NCBI GenBank assembly: GCA_013285905.1
Contig: JABDGU010000013.1
Span: 1 to 52,419 of the forward strand
DNA length: 52,419 nucleotides
Direction of reading: 5' to 3'
DNA from: Bacteroidota bacterium
Lineage (GTDB): Bacteria; Bacteroidota; Bacteroidia; Chitinophagales; Chitinophagaceae
The notes under the pieces: model-generated
What the model was told of the DNA's origin: nothing
The model's input: only the letters and a program-made list of their open reading frames with translations
Database searches by the model: none
Part shown: piece by piece, positions 7,727 to 16,997 of the stretch
Layout: the number at the start of each line of letters is the position of its first letter
Numbering within the stretch: position 1 is the first letter of the stretch
Made by a program: the position numbers and the translations under genes

Positions 7727-9616
7727 TTACCGTGCAATAAATACCGGTATTTTTATCATGTGCCTTACCGAGTTAATGGTTTCCCCAAACAACCAGTCTT
7801 TTATTCCTCTGTGCCCGTGACTTCCTATCACGAGCAGGTCACAATGATGTTCTGTAACTATGCGGGCGATCTCCTCAGAGCGGTTTTTAAAACCCAAATA
7901 GCCCGCAGCGCTATAGCCCTTTGTTTCTAATATTTTTACATAGCCGGCCAGCATCTCTTTATCTTTCTGTGTTTCATAATCATGGGCCTCATCTTCCATC
8001 ATCCTTGCCGATACGCTCTCTACAATATGTATCAGCACAAATTGTATGTCGGGCTTGGCTAATTGTATGGCATATTGCAGCACCTTTTTGTCTTTGTCGC
8101 TGTAATCGAGCGCCAGGGCTATTTTAGTAAAAGGTTTTGTTTCCTGGCCTAATAGGTCTGTGGCGATATCTTCGTGTATATTGATCTTGGTTTCTTTCTT
8201 CCGTAAAATTAAAGGGTAGATTATTACCAGCAGTAATAATGCTGCTATCGATAAGCATACTATGAAGATCAGGAATTGCACAAAAATGTTGTTTGTTGAC
8301 CTGAACCATTGCGTGATACTTTCCGATACTAATTTAATATTCAGAAAGAGTATTAACGTAGCTACTACCCACGCTATGATCTTTGTTGATGTCTTAATGG
8401 TAAAGATACCCATTTGTTTGCGGTCGCTTACAAAATGAATAAGGGGAATAACGGCAAAGGCCAGTTGCATACTTAACAATACCTGGCTGAAGACGAGCAT
8501 TTCATCGATCATGCTATCCCCGGTTATCAGTATCACGATTACGGTAGGTATAATAGCCAGCAGGCGGGTTATAAGCCTGCGTACCACGGGGCTGATGCGC
8601 AAACGCAGGTAACCCTCCATAACTATCTGGCCCGCAAGTGTGCCGGTTATCGTTGAACTTTGTCCGGACGCAATTAAGGCAATGGCAAACAGATAAGAGG
8701 CCCATTTTGTACCTAACAAAGGCGCCAGTAATTTGTGTGCGTCTTGCAGAGATTCTACATGCTGGTGGCCTGAGGTGTAAAATGCCGCCCCTGCCAATAT
8801 CAATATGGCGGCGTTGACAAGAAAAGCGATGTTAAGCGCAATAGCGCTGTCAATTCCATTTAGTTTTAAGGCCCTTTTTATGGAATGGTCGTCCCGCTTT
8901 ATTTTTCGGGTTTGCACCAGCGCGGAATGTAAGTAGAGGTTATGCGGCATAACCGTGGCGCCTATAATACCTATAGCAATATACAAGGCAGCATGGCCGG
9001 GAAGCGAGGGTATGAAACCTTGTATTACCTCGTGGGCAGATGGCTTCGCTAAAAACGTTTCCAACAGAAAACAGACGCCTATAATAGCGATCAGGGCCAC
9101 AATAAATGCTTCTAATTTTCTCATCCCCAGGCGCTGTAGGTAAAGCAAAAGAATAGTATCTAGCAGAGTAATAAGCACGCCGTATAAAAGCGGGATGCCG
9201 AATAGAAGGTTCAGCCCTATAGCCATGCCCAGCACTTCTGCAAGGTCGCAGGCTGCAATGGCAATTTCGGCAAGTATATAAAGCGAAAAATTAACTGCGC
9301 GCGGGTAGGTGGCCCTGCTGCATTGTGCCAGGTCGCGCCCCTGCACAATGCCCAGGCGTGCACTTAATGACTGCAACAGCAATGCCATGAAATTGCTCAT
9401 CAGCAATACCCATATCAGCTTATAACCGAATTGGCTGCCCCCTGCTATATCGGTGGCCCAATTGCCGGGGTCCATATAGCCAACGCTTATCAGGTAAGCT
9501 GGCCCGAAGAACGCAAATATTTTCCTCCACCTTCCCTTTTTTAAGGACGGGTCTATGCTTTCATGAACATCGTTTAAAGATTTGTCGTGGGTTTGGCTCA
9601 TTCCGAAGGATAGCAA
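7727..9616 (-). CDS. mntH: Nramp divalent metal transporter fused to a C-terminal UspA domain
   Basis: Proton-coupled Mn/Fe-type importer in the inner membrane. Residues 35-470 form the multi-helix Nramp core with both metal-site signatures: DPGN in TM1 (49-52) and A-x-x-MPH in TM6 (Met223 as the soft ligand typical of transition-metal transporters). Residues 497-629 form a universal stress protein domain (KIALALDYSDKD, GSHGHRGIKDWLFG). The Usp nucleotide motif is imperfect: after the last Gly there is Glu rather than Ser/Thr, so ATP binding is uncertain. At 629 residues it is about 200 longer than plain MntH. ATG 9616 is the longest start; ATG 9601 (MSQTHDK) is equally possible. Specificity is inferred. 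Confidence 0.92.
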   Translation of the reverse strand: MLSFGMSQTHDKSLNDVHESIDPSLKKGRWRKIFAFFGPAYLISVGYMDPGNWATDIAGGSQFGYKLIWVLLMSNFMALLLQSLSARLGIVQGRDLAQCSRATYPRAVNFSLYILAEIAIAACDLAEVLGMAIGLNLLFGIPLLYGVLITLLDTILLLYLQRLGMRKLEAFIVALIAIIGVCFLLETFLAKPSAHEVIQGFIPSLPGHAALYIAIGIIGATVMPHNLYLHSALVQTRKIKRDDHSIKRALKLNGIDSAIALNIAFLVNAAILILAGAAFYTSGHQHVESLQDAHKLLAPLLGTKWASYLFAIALIASGQSSTITGTLAGQIVMEGYLRLRISPVVRRLITRLLAIIPTVIVILITGDSMIDEMLVFSQVLLSMQLAFAVIPLIHFVSDRKQMGIFTIKTSTKIIAWVVATLILFLNIKLVSESITQWFRSTNNIFVQFLIFIVCLSIAALLLLVIIYPLILRKKETKINIHEDIATDLLGQETKPFTKIALALDYSDKDKKVLQYAIQLAKPDIQFVLIHIVESVSARMMEDEAHDYETQKDKEMLAGYVKILETKGYSAAGYLGFKNRSEEIARIVTEHHCDLLVIGSHGHRGIKDWLFGETINSVRHMIKIPVFIAR

Positions 9617-9638
9617 TGCTATGCACCGTTTTATGAGA

Positions 9639-9646
9639 AAAAGATA
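9639..9646 (-). promoter_or_regulatory. Putative -7 element of the Nramp-Usp gene
   Basis: Reads TATCTTTT on the minus strand, one base from TAnnTTTG, 22 bp before ATG 9616. Confidence 0.35.
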
Positions 9647-9730
9647 CGTATTTATTCCGATTTATTTATAATGGGGTATTAAGGGCTGCAAATCGCAAGC
9701 TTTTCTATTATCTTTATAAAAACACATGTT

Positions 9731-9916
9731 ATGAAAAGCCTTTTTTACATCAGTCTTTCTGTAGGTGCTATTCTTATTCTATTGGCAGTTTTATTTAAAG
9801 AAATGGGCTGGGATGGAAGAAGAGAATTGCGAATTTCAGGAATATGTGTTCTGTTGTTTGCGATGCTACTCTTTTTGTATTCTACGGTTATAAAGAAGAA
9901 GAAAATTACAGACTAA
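9731..9916 (+). CDS. Small two-helix membrane protein, unknown
   Basis: A 61-residue protein with two predicted membrane helices (residues 4-22 and 34-52) separated by a short charged loop (KEMGWDGRRELR), and a lysine-rich C-terminus that by the positive-inside rule should face the cytoplasm. The first helix plus the LFK..GW.G turn faintly recalls the N-terminal part of GldL-type gliding proteins, but the match is too short to name it. A TATCTTTA -7-like element at 9709-9716 supports transcription. No operon partner: kup lies convergent downstream and the Nramp gene is divergent upstream. Confidence 0.5.
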   Translation: MKSLFYISLSVGAILILLAVLFKEMGWDGRRELRISGICVLLFAMLLFLYSTVIKKKKITD

Positions 9917-10042
9917 ATTCAAACTGATATGCTACCGGAGTCTCGGTGAAATTCAAATTTTTCGCAAATCGTTTAGTGATGTCTTTTTATGTAGTAGAGA
10001 TACAACGCATTGCACCCTCCACGTATATTTTGGTTAAGGGAA

Positions 10043-12004
10043 TTAACTATCAGTGATACGTTTCAAATGAAACTCAGGGATGGTGGACACAATGATAGGT
10101 ATCTTTTCAAGGGTTACGTCCGATGAATCTAAACCAAAGCCGCGTTCCTCCGACAGGCTGAAACGCTTAAGGATAAAGTATGCCCGCATCACGATACGTT
10201 CGTACAGGGGCAGGGCATTATCGCGCGAAAGGAATTTCTCCATCACAATAAAACGGAAATCCCCCATCACATTATTCTTGCTCAACGATTCATAGCGGCT
10301 CACTATGTTCACTTCTTTGTTCTGCACCATATCTTCCACCACTTTGCGGAACATATACTGTATCTTATGTTCCACCCGGAAACCTAAGCGGAATTCTATA
10401 CGGATTATCTCGTTGGGTATAATAGTATGCACCGCATACTCCATCGTATATGGGTCGTCCAATACATCTACGTGGGCAAACCAATAGATGTCTGCGCGTT
10501 TGGGCTTCCGGTACAGGATGGAATAGATGATCTTATGTTCAATTTCCTTAGGGTTGTTGGCGCTCGTCAGGTAAACCAGGTGCGTGGAATATTTGGTTAT
10601 GCTGCGGTCATTGCTCAGTTCCTGTATGATAGGCACATAGTCTTCAAGACGTACAAATTCTATATACCTGTTCTTTATCTTTCTGGCCTTATACCAGGCA
10701 AACATTACAAAGAATAAACCGCCGCCAACTATCAGTGTTACTACACCGCCCTCCACAAATTTTTCAACAAGGTTGGCTGCAAGAAATGAGAATTCAATGG
10801 TAAGGTACACTACAAGGTACAGGCCCACCCAAAACAATGGTACCCGCCGCACATAAAGATAATAAGCAAATAGGCAGGAGGTCATGATCATGGTTACGGT
10901 AATGGAAAGGCCATATGCTGCCTGCATATTATCCGAACGTCTGAAAAAAAGCACCACTGCATTGCAACCTATAAACAATAAAAGGTTAATACCCGGGATG
11001 AATAATTGCCCGCGTTCCACTGTGGGGTAATTGATCTTCATTTTGGGCCATAGGTTTAGTTTAATGGCCTCGCTGATCAATGTAAAAGAGCCCGATATCA
11101 GGGCCTGGCTCGCAATAATGGCAGCAACGGTCGAGATGATGATGCCTGTTAAAACAAAGGGTTGCGGCATCAGGTCGAAGAAAGGGTTCTTTACGGATGA
11201 ACTCCAGACCTGGCCTTTCAATCCTAATAAATAAGCGCCCTGCCCCAGGTAGTTCAGTATAAGGCAGGTTTTTACAAATGTCCATGAGTAGCGGATATTA
11301 CTCCTTCCGCAATGCCCGAGGTCAGAATATAATGCTTCCGCACCCGTTGTGCAAAGAAAAACAGCACCCAATATCCAGAAGCCTTTAGGATAAACGGTCA
11401 ATATTCTGATGGCATAATAAGGGTTCAGTGCTTTAAAAATATTCCAGTCGTCAGATACGTGGTAAAGGCCCAATACAGCCAACATCAGGAACCATAGGAA
11501 CATTATAGGCCCGAATGCCTTACCAATGGAGGAACTACCGAATTGCTGGAAGAAAAATAAAACAGTAAGGATCGCCATCACGATATAGACAATGGTCATA
11601 TCACTGATGTGAGTAAGTTTGGGGATATTTCGCAAACCTTCTATCGCGGATGTTACAGAGATAGGTGGTGTTATCATACCATCAGCCAGCAATGCAGCGC
11701 CGCCTATCATGGCCAGGAACACCGTCCACTTGCCATGCCTTCGCACCAGTGCAAAGAGCGAGAATATGCCCCCTTCGCCCTTATTATCTGCTTTAAGGGT
11801 AAGTATTACATACTTAATCGTGGTCTGCAGGGTAAGGGTCCAGATAATACATGACAATGCCCCGATGATAAGCTCTTCACTTATTCTTTTGCCATTGCAT
11901 ATGGCATTCATTACATATAACGGGGAGGTGCCTATATCACCGTAGATAATACCGAGAGCGATTACTACACCTGCAAGCGAGGCTTTATGAAGACTTTTTG
12001 ACAC
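10043..12004 (-). CDS. kup: KUP/HAK-family potassium transporter
   Basis: Low-affinity K+ uptake protein of the inner membrane, probably K+/H+ symport. The 653-residue length fits the family. The N-terminal signature GIIYGDIGTSPLYV opens TM1, followed by about 12 hydrophobic segments up to residue 430 (including GGIFSLFALVRR and the GAEALYSDLGHCG block), then a cytosolic C-terminal domain of about 200 residues. The C-terminus lacks any fused Usp domain, unlike the neighbouring Nramp transporter. ATG 12004 (MSKSLHKASLAG) is the natural start. Single gene with no partner; no riboswitch seen in the 223-bp upstream spacer. Confidence 0.95.
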   Translation of the reverse strand: MSKSLHKASLAGVVIALGIIYGDIGTSPLYVMNAICNGKRISEELIIGALSCIIWTLTLQTTIKYVILTLKADNKGEGGIFSLFALVRRHGKWTVFLAMIGGAALLADGMITPPISVTSAIEGLRNIPKLTHISDMTIVYIVMAILTVLFFFQQFGSSSIGKAFGPIMFLWFLMLAVLGLYHVSDDWNIFKALNPYYAIRILTVYPKGFWILGAVFLCTTGAEALYSDLGHCGRSNIRYSWTFVKTCLILNYLGQGAYLLGLKGQVWSSSVKNPFFDLMPQPFVLTGIIISTVAAIIASQALISGSFTLISEAIKLNLWPKMKINYPTVERGQLFIPGINLLLFIGCNAVVLFFRRSDNMQAAYGLSITVTMIMTSCLFAYYLYVRRVPLFWVGLYLVVYLTIEFSFLAANLVEKFVEGGVVTLIVGGGLFFVMFAWYKARKIKNRYIEFVRLEDYVPIIQELSNDRSITKYSTHLVYLTSANNPKEIEHKIIYSILYRKPKRADIYWFAHVDVLDDPYTMEYAVHTIIPNEIIRIEFRLGFRVEHKIQYMFRKVVEDMVQNKEVNIVSRYESLSKNNVMGDFRFIVMEKFLSRDNALPLYERIVMRAYFILKRFSLSEERGFGLDSSDVTLEKIPIIVSTIPEFHLKRITDS

Positions 12005-12227
12005 GAACCTTAAAGGGCTGTTGAATTACAGGGCGCAAGTTAGCGTGATTTTTGATATGAATAATAGGTTGTTTTTAATTTTAAATTTATTATTCTCAAC
12101 TCAATATGCCTTTAAATAATATGATGTATCAGCTTTGTCCCAAAAACAGTATATTTTAGGAAAGATGCTTATTTTTTAACAAATCATTATCTTGTTCATG
12201 CCGTTAATCATTCATCATTAGCATACT

Positions 12228-12590
12228 ATGGATATTGCAAAAGACTCAGTTAAAGCGGAAAAAGGAGTTTTGCCACCTATTGCCAGGCTTACAGAGGCCT
12301 GGATCGACAACGGTATGAGCAATAAGGAAATTGAAGAAAAATTACTGTTTGGCGGTTATGATGAAAAATATGTTGCCGGTCTTCTGAAAGAACTCACTAA
12401 ACTCCGAAATGCTAAGAAAACCACCCGCGGACTTGTATTTATTCTCATAGGCGCTGCCTTATGCCTGCTTTCATGCATACTTACACTTTCTCAAGCATTT
12501 TCGGGTTCTGATTTCTCATTCGTCCTTTTCGGGCTCACCACCCTTGGCATACTGCTCGTCTTCGGCGGATTGGTCTTTATTTTTGGTTGA
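12228..12590 (+). CDS. Small membrane protein with soluble N-terminal segment, unknown
   Basis: A 120-residue protein. Residues 1-65 are charged and helical (IARLTEAWIDNGMSNKEIEE looks like a short helix-turn-helix-like or SHOCT-like adaptor segment). Residues 68-90 and 97-119 are two membrane helices, so the N-terminus is probably cytoplasmic. I do not recognise a named family. It is flanked by divergent kup and convergent TPR-cyclase and stands alone. No clear -7 element or Shine-Dalgarno site was seen. Confidence 0.6.
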   Translation: MDIAKDSVKAEKGVLPPIARLTEAWIDNGMSNKEIEEKLLFGGYDEKYVAGLLKELTKLRNAKKTTRGLVFILIGAALCLLSCILTLSQAFSGSDFSFVLFGLTTLGILLVFGGLVFIFG

Positions 12591-12621
12591 TGCTTCATTC
12601 TGGCATTTTCAAATTTTCAAA

Positions 12622-14757
12622 TCACCAAATTAAAAAACCATCTACAAAATACATTTTCAGCTTGCCCTTATTCTTAGCAGCTACTTCGCCACGGTAAGAG
12701 CATAAAATTTTGTCCTTTATCAGTTGGTAGGTGGCATCAGTTATGTTTATCTGTCCTTCTTCGCTGTTTTGCTCCATACGTGCGGCAGTATTCACAGTAT
12801 CACCCCAAATATCATAAGCGAATTTAGTATCACCGACTATGCCGGCAACTACAGGGCCGGAATTAAGGCCCAGCCTGATGCCAAATGTTTTATCACCCAA
12901 TATCCTTTTCCGTTCTGTCATAAAATCCCTTATCTCCATGGCAGCGCTTATAATATCTGTTGCGTGGTTGGGGTTGGGTTTTGGCAGGCCTGCAACTGCA
13001 AGGTAAGCATCGCCAACTGTTTTTATTTTCTCTATGCCATGCTTTCTTGCTATGCCATCAAATGCTTTAAAACAGGCATGCAGCTCGGCAACCAGTTCCT
13101 TAGGCGTCATTCTTTCTGAGGCCGTGGTAAAACTTACGAAGTCGGTGAACAATACTGTTACCTCATCAAATTGTTTTGCTTCTACGCTGCCATGCGTTTT
13201 CAACTCATCTGCCACATGTTCCGGCAGGATGTTTAGCAACAGCGACTCTGATATTTGTTTTTCCTGTTTGATGGTCTCATTGGCTTTGCTGATAACAATA
13301 TTTGCTTTCTTCTCGTTGTTGTAATTTCGGTAAATGAAAAACGATAACAGCAGTACCAATGCCAAACCCGTAAAACCACCATAAATAAATAAGCGCTGGC
13401 GCTGGATGCGCAACCCTGTTGCCACATCTTTTTTTGCCTGCTGCAAACTGTCTGATAATTGCTTGCGGTCAAAATCGCCCTGCATATCTATGCGCGTCAA
13501 CTGCCTGGCTTTTTCCTGGCTATACACACTGTCGCACAGGGTGACAAAATGTTTATACGCATCAAAAGCTTTTGCACTTTGCTTCATTTGTTCATAAGTA
13601 TTGCTAAGTGCCAGCCAGGCATCTTTTTCTATATCCAGTGAACCACTTTTTTTACAAAGCTCAATAGCCTCCATCAGGTAATTCTGTGATTTTGAATGAT
13701 CTCCTTTTTTCGAAAAAAGCCTGCCGAGCGTGATATATGTTTTGGGGGCCTGATCAGGGTCAGGGTTTTGGATATTGCGTTTATCTATTGCTAAAGACTG
13801 CATGGCATCATCTACCCCTTTATCTATGGCGCCCGTTTCCAACGCAATATTCCCCAACTCATTTAATATCATAGCCTCGTCTGCAAGGCTATTAATGCTT
13901 TTCGCTTCTTCTAATGCTGTTTCATAAAACTTGCTTGCTTCTTTGTGGTCATTCTTTAAATGATAGGCCTTTGCCATCCCCGCATTAGCCCACACTTTTA
14001 TCATAGTATTATTTATCTGTACGTTCAGTTCCAGTATCTTATTGAAATTAATAATTGCCTTATCATAATCAGCCATTGATATATAAACATCCCCTATGGA
14101 AGAGAGCAGGCCAATTAATTGCATAGTGTCATTTTTATTGCTTTTTTGAGTTGCATTTATGCTTTCTGCCAGCATTTTATAAGATGCTTCATAACATTCC
14201 AATGCCTTCGGATAATCAGACAATTTACCGTAAACAATACCCATATTTCCTAAAGCAGTATATACATGCTCTAAATCCGGTTTTAATAAACTTATTTGTC
14301 TTAAGTATTCAATAGATTTACTATAATAACCGAGATACTCATATAATACTCCAAGAGCAAGAAGCGCTTCAGCTTGATTGAGGGTGTCCTTATTTATACC
14401 AGCTTGGAGTAAGTAATTTTGAAACCCGGAAATGGCTTTAGGATAATTTGCTAAAAGGTTATAGTATATACCGGAATAATAGTAGCCAAGCATTAGCCCT
14501 TTCTTCCATTTTAGCTTTTCCGCAAGCGTGAGCCCATCATTAATATATTGTAAACGCAGAACAGTGTCTGTAGCCTCAGTTTTTTTATAAAGCCTGTACA
14601 ATAAATTCACTTTACTGGTATCTGCTTTTGCAAGTCTTAAGGCGGCTTGTAAAGAATCCAATAAGGGATCTTTCTGATTTTGAGCAGTACTTGCCATGAC
14701 ATTAGAGAGCATAAAAGCAATCGATAATATGATATATAACTGCTTTGTATGTTTCAT
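12622..14757 (-). CDS. TPR-repeat membrane adenylate cyclase (class III)
   Basis: Makes cAMP from ATP, probably in response to a periplasmic signal. A signal peptide (1-26) precedes about eight TPR-like repeats in the periplasm (residues 30-420), a membrane helix (456-476), a short coiled coil (482-505) and a class III cyclase domain (530-705). The catalytic set is complete: metal ligands Asp539 (FTDF) and Asp583 (KTVGD), purine-specifying Lys579 and Asp649 (the ATP-type pair, not the Glu/Cys of guanylate cyclases), and the N-x3-R transition-state pair Asn656/Arg660. This TPR-TM-cyclase architecture is common in Bacteroidota. ATG 14757 is preferred as it opens the signal peptide. ATP specificity is read from residues, not measured. 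Confidence 0.9.
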   Translation of the reverse strand: MKHTKQLYIILSIAFMLSNVMASTAQNQKDPLLDSLQAALRLAKADTSKVNLLYRLYKKTEATDTVLRLQYINDGLTLAEKLKWKKGLMLGYYYSGIYYNLLANYPKAISGFQNYLLQAGINKDTLNQAEALLALGVLYEYLGYYSKSIEYLRQISLLKPDLEHVYTALGNMGIVYGKLSDYPKALECYEASYKMLAESINATQKSNKNDTMQLIGLLSSIGDVYISMADYDKAIINFNKILELNVQINNTMIKVWANAGMAKAYHLKNDHKEASKFYETALEEAKSINSLADEAMILNELGNIALETGAIDKGVDDAMQSLAIDKRNIQNPDPDQAPKTYITLGRLFSKKGDHSKSQNYLMEAIELCKKSGSLDIEKDAWLALSNTYEQMKQSAKAFDAYKHFVTLCDSVYSQEKARQLTRIDMQGDFDRKQLSDSLQQAKKDVATGLRIQRQRLFIYGGFTGLALVLLLSFFIYRNYNNEKKANIVISKANETIKQEKQISESLLLNILPEHVADELKTHGSVEAKQFDEVTVLFTDFVSFTTASERMTPKELVAELHACFKAFDGIARKHGIEKIKTVGDAYLAVAGLPKPNPNHATDIISAAMEIRDFMTERKRILGDKTFGIRLGLNSGPVVAGIVGDTKFAYDIWGDTVNTAARMEQNSEEGQINITDATYQLIKDKILCSYRGEVAAKNKGKLKMYFVDGFLIW

Positions 14758-14906
14758 GGCTTAATCCTTATAGTAAAAATAATTATGGAATTTTATTGAA
14801 ATATAGAATCTATATGTATTTTGTGGTATTTCTGATTTATCCCTCTCGCCATTCAATAATTGATACAAATCTCAGCATAAAGAATGAAATTTTATAACAA
14901 TTAAAA

Positions 14907-16232
14907 ATGAAAATGGATATGAAAGGAAAAATACTTTTTGCTTTATTGCTCTTGGGCAACATACTTAGCTCTTTTATCGGCAAAGCCCAATCGCAGAATC
15001 AAAATGGTGGAGTAGGGACCCCTGTTGGTGGTATCCTCGCATCTGTAATAATTTTTGGACAAAAGGTTGATAACTCAAATAAAATGTTTGTAGATCCAGT
15101 CGATGGTAAAATCAAAAACAAACTACATACAAGTAAGAAACCTATCGTAGTTGCGCCTGTTACTTGTACTGGTAATACCGGTATCTGCAATTTAACTTGT
15201 GCAAGTGCATCGTCAAACGGCCCGCAGGTAAATATTCAATGGTACTATGATTCTGCTGTGGGCACCAATGGCCTGCCTTTAGGTTATAATATGGTCATGT
15301 CTTTTGATACCCTTTCTATGTCCGATTCTTTATATGGCAGCCAATATGCTATTGATGTAATAAATTCTTTTACAAAAGCATTGAAACGCAATGCTCCGGT
15401 TACCGATCTTATAACTGACATGAAATTGCTTAAGGGAACAAATGCGGGCAAAGCCGGGCTTTGGATAATTGAGGATTCTTTATTTACAGTACCCGTCGCC
15501 GGCACAAAAAAAACGCCTGCCAGCGAAATGGTGTATATAAGGTTTTGGTGCAACCCTTACGCAACAATGGGGCCGTCTAAATATACCGGCATTTATAAGG
15601 GCCTTCCTGCACAATATCAATTACCTGTTCTTACCAATTCCTCGGGTTATGCCTATCCTGTTACACCAATTGCAACGCCGAATTTGATATTTGGAGGCTA
15701 TTGGGGATGCACACCATGTACGGACGATAATGGCTTCTGGGAAGGAGGGATTGGCTGCATCACTCCTCAATTAAATGGGTTCCCCGTGTATGTGCAGTTC
15801 TATTTCGATTCTGTTAATAATAATACCACAACCTGCTGGATAACATTTGATACGGCTACATTAAATCAGTATAATGCTGCAAATGGTATAGTTAATATGG
15901 CGGCCGCAAATTTTGTGTCAAACATGAATCAGTCCCAGATTTATAATCCAACATTTATTGTTGACCCCGATGTTACAAGCCAACTACCCACTCCAACTAA
16001 CGATACACTTGGATTAAGCTTGGTTTCACTCGATACGTTTAATATTCAAAAGCCTGATGGCTCCTTCGATGTGCAGATAAGCATGCAGTATGTTACATAT
16101 AATGTACAGCCCCCCAATTATTATTACCCATTGCCGATTGGTTCCACTACATGTCCTTGTGGTCCGGGCTCAGGTGGTGTAATAGATACGCGAAATACTA
16201 AGAAAAACGCTAAGCCAGCTAAAAAGAAATAG
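14907..16232 (+). CDS. Secreted protein of unknown function with CxxC motifs and a lysine tail
   Basis: A 441-residue protein with a signal peptide (hydrophobic stretch ILFALLLLGNIL, likely cleaved near KAQS). Cysteines cluster in short motifs in the mature part (CTGNTGICNLTC, WGCTPC, TTCPCGPG), suggesting disulfides or a metal site outside the cytoplasm. Aromatic and Asn-rich beta segments such as YVQFYFDSVNNN occur twice (about residues 110-160 and 290-340), hinting at an internal duplication. The last 13 residues are basic (NTKKNAKPAKKK). No T9SS or lipoprotein signal is visible and no family is recognised. ATG 14907 gives the longest form; ATG 14919 is also possible. Divergent from the cyclase gene with a 149-bp spacer. 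Confidence 0.65.
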   Translation: MKMDMKGKILFALLLLGNILSSFIGKAQSQNQNGGVGTPVGGILASVIIFGQKVDNSNKMFVDPVDGKIKNKLHTSKKPIVVAPVTCTGNTGICNLTCASASSNGPQVNIQWYYDSAVGTNGLPLGYNMVMSFDTLSMSDSLYGSQYAIDVINSFTKALKRNAPVTDLITDMKLLKGTNAGKAGLWIIEDSLFTVPVAGTKKTPASEMVYIRFWCNPYATMGPSKYTGIYKGLPAQYQLPVLTNSSGYAYPVTPIATPNLIFGGYWGCTPCTDDNGFWEGGIGCITPQLNGFPVYVQFYFDSVNNNTTTCWITFDTATLNQYNAANGIVNMAAANFVSNMNQSQIYNPTFIVDPDVTSQLPTPTNDTLGLSLVSLDTFNIQKPDGSFDVQISMQYVTYNVQPPNYYYPLPIGSTTCPCGPGSGGVIDTRNTKKNAKPAKKK

Positions 16233-16256
16233 AATGTAATATTATTATCATTTTAC

Positions 16257-16323
16257 GAGTCTGCGGGTATCTGCGAAATTATTCATAGCTATGGGTGACA
16301 ACAATTCTGCGAGTTTCTGTGGG
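16257..16323 (+). repeat. Dispersed repeat, family A (GAGTCTGCG type)
   Basis: GAGTCTGCGGGTATCTGCG, an A/T segment ending TTATTCATAGCT, a 13-bp variable part, then ATTCTGCGAG. The same order of blocks, with few changes, is found at 22542-22620, and a shorter piece at 47758. Non-coding. Confidence 0.7.
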
Positions 16324-16386
16324 ATGTATTTAACCCATCATCACTAAAATTGATACAGATATAACTTTCAGAATCCATAAGTGATT

Positions 16387-16394
16387 TACATTCG
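16387..16394 (+). promoter_or_regulatory. Putative -7 element of the DinB-like gene
   Basis: TACATTCG, one base from TAnnTTTG, 30 bp upstream of ATG 16425. The same variant occurs upstream of tex. Confidence 0.35.
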
Positions 16395-16424
16395 CTTTAT
16401 TCTTCACAAAAAAATCTCCAAAAT

Positions 16425-16916
16425 ATGAGCGATAAGACAGCATTGGTTGTAAAAATGACCGTCGATAACTGGAACAGCCACCTGAAAAGAACAGATGACC
16501 TTTTCAATGAACTTACAGACGAACAATTGGCAGGGCAAGTATCACCGCACCGGAACAGGGGTGTATATTTATTGGGCCATCTTGCAGCTGTAAACGACAG
16601 GCTTATACCATTACTAGGCTTTGGCGACCAATTACATCCCGAACTGAACGATACCTACCTTGCCAACCCCGATGATGCTTCAAAACAGGGAGTATCTGCA
16701 CAAGACCTAAGGGCGCATTGGAAAGAAATTAACGAAAAATTGCAAAAGCATATCAACAGCCTTAGCACAGACGAATGGTTGCAGAAGCATACCACCGTAT
16801 CTGAAGAAGATTTTGCCAAAGAACCACACCGCAACAGGCTGAATGTGCTGATAAGCCGTACCGGCCATATGGCAGGCCATTTAGGGCAATTATTGTTTCT
16901 AAAGAATAAAGCATAG
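16425..16916 (+). CDS. DinB-superfamily protein
   Basis: A 163-residue four-helix-bundle protein of the DinB/YfiT type. The family's metal-binding histidines are visible: one in the GHLAAVNDR helix (about residue 52) and two in the last helix (RTGHMAGHLGQL). Many members are thiol-dependent transferases or detoxification enzymes in firmicutes and actinobacteria; the substrate here is unknown. The region from about 115 to 140 is rich in charged residues and His. It ends 81 bp before dusB, but dusB has its own -7 element, so the two are probably separate units. Confidence 0.8.
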   Translation: MSDKTALVVKMTVDNWNSHLKRTDDLFNELTDEQLAGQVSPHRNRGVYLLGHLAAVNDRLIPLLGFGDQLHPELNDTYLANPDDASKQGVSAQDLRAHWKEINEKLQKHINSLSTDEWLQKHTTVSEEDFAKEPHRNRLNVLISRTGHMAGHLGQLLFLKNKA

Positions 16917-16926
16917 ATATTATCGT

Positions 16927-16949
16927 AGAGACGGAAATTTTCCGTCTCT
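16927..16949. repeat. Perfect inverted repeat between the DinB-like gene and dusB
   Basis: The arms AGAGACGGA and TCCGTCTCT enclose AATTT; in fact the whole 23 bases are palindromic. There is no following T run on either strand, so it is a doubtful Rho-independent terminator. It could be an operator or a single copy of a palindromic repeat. Confidence 0.5.
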
Positions 16950-16979
16950 GCCTATTGCCTTCTATCTCTCCAAATTCCG

Positions 16980-16987
16980 TATCTTTG
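16980..16987 (+). promoter_or_regulatory. -7 promoter element of dusB
   Basis: TATCTTTG is a perfect TAnnTTTG with TTG at 16955-16957 as the upstream element. The start codon is only 10 bp further on, so the 5' leader is a few bases at most. Confidence 0.6.
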
Positions 16988-16997
16988 CGCCCTTTAT

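Noticed and set aside
9917-10042. Terminator after the small two-helix protein or kup
   Set aside because: Only weak inverted bases are visible in the 126-bp convergent gap.
16927-16949. Hairpin as terminator of the DinB-like gene
   Set aside because: No T run follows on either strand, so I list it only as an inverted repeat.
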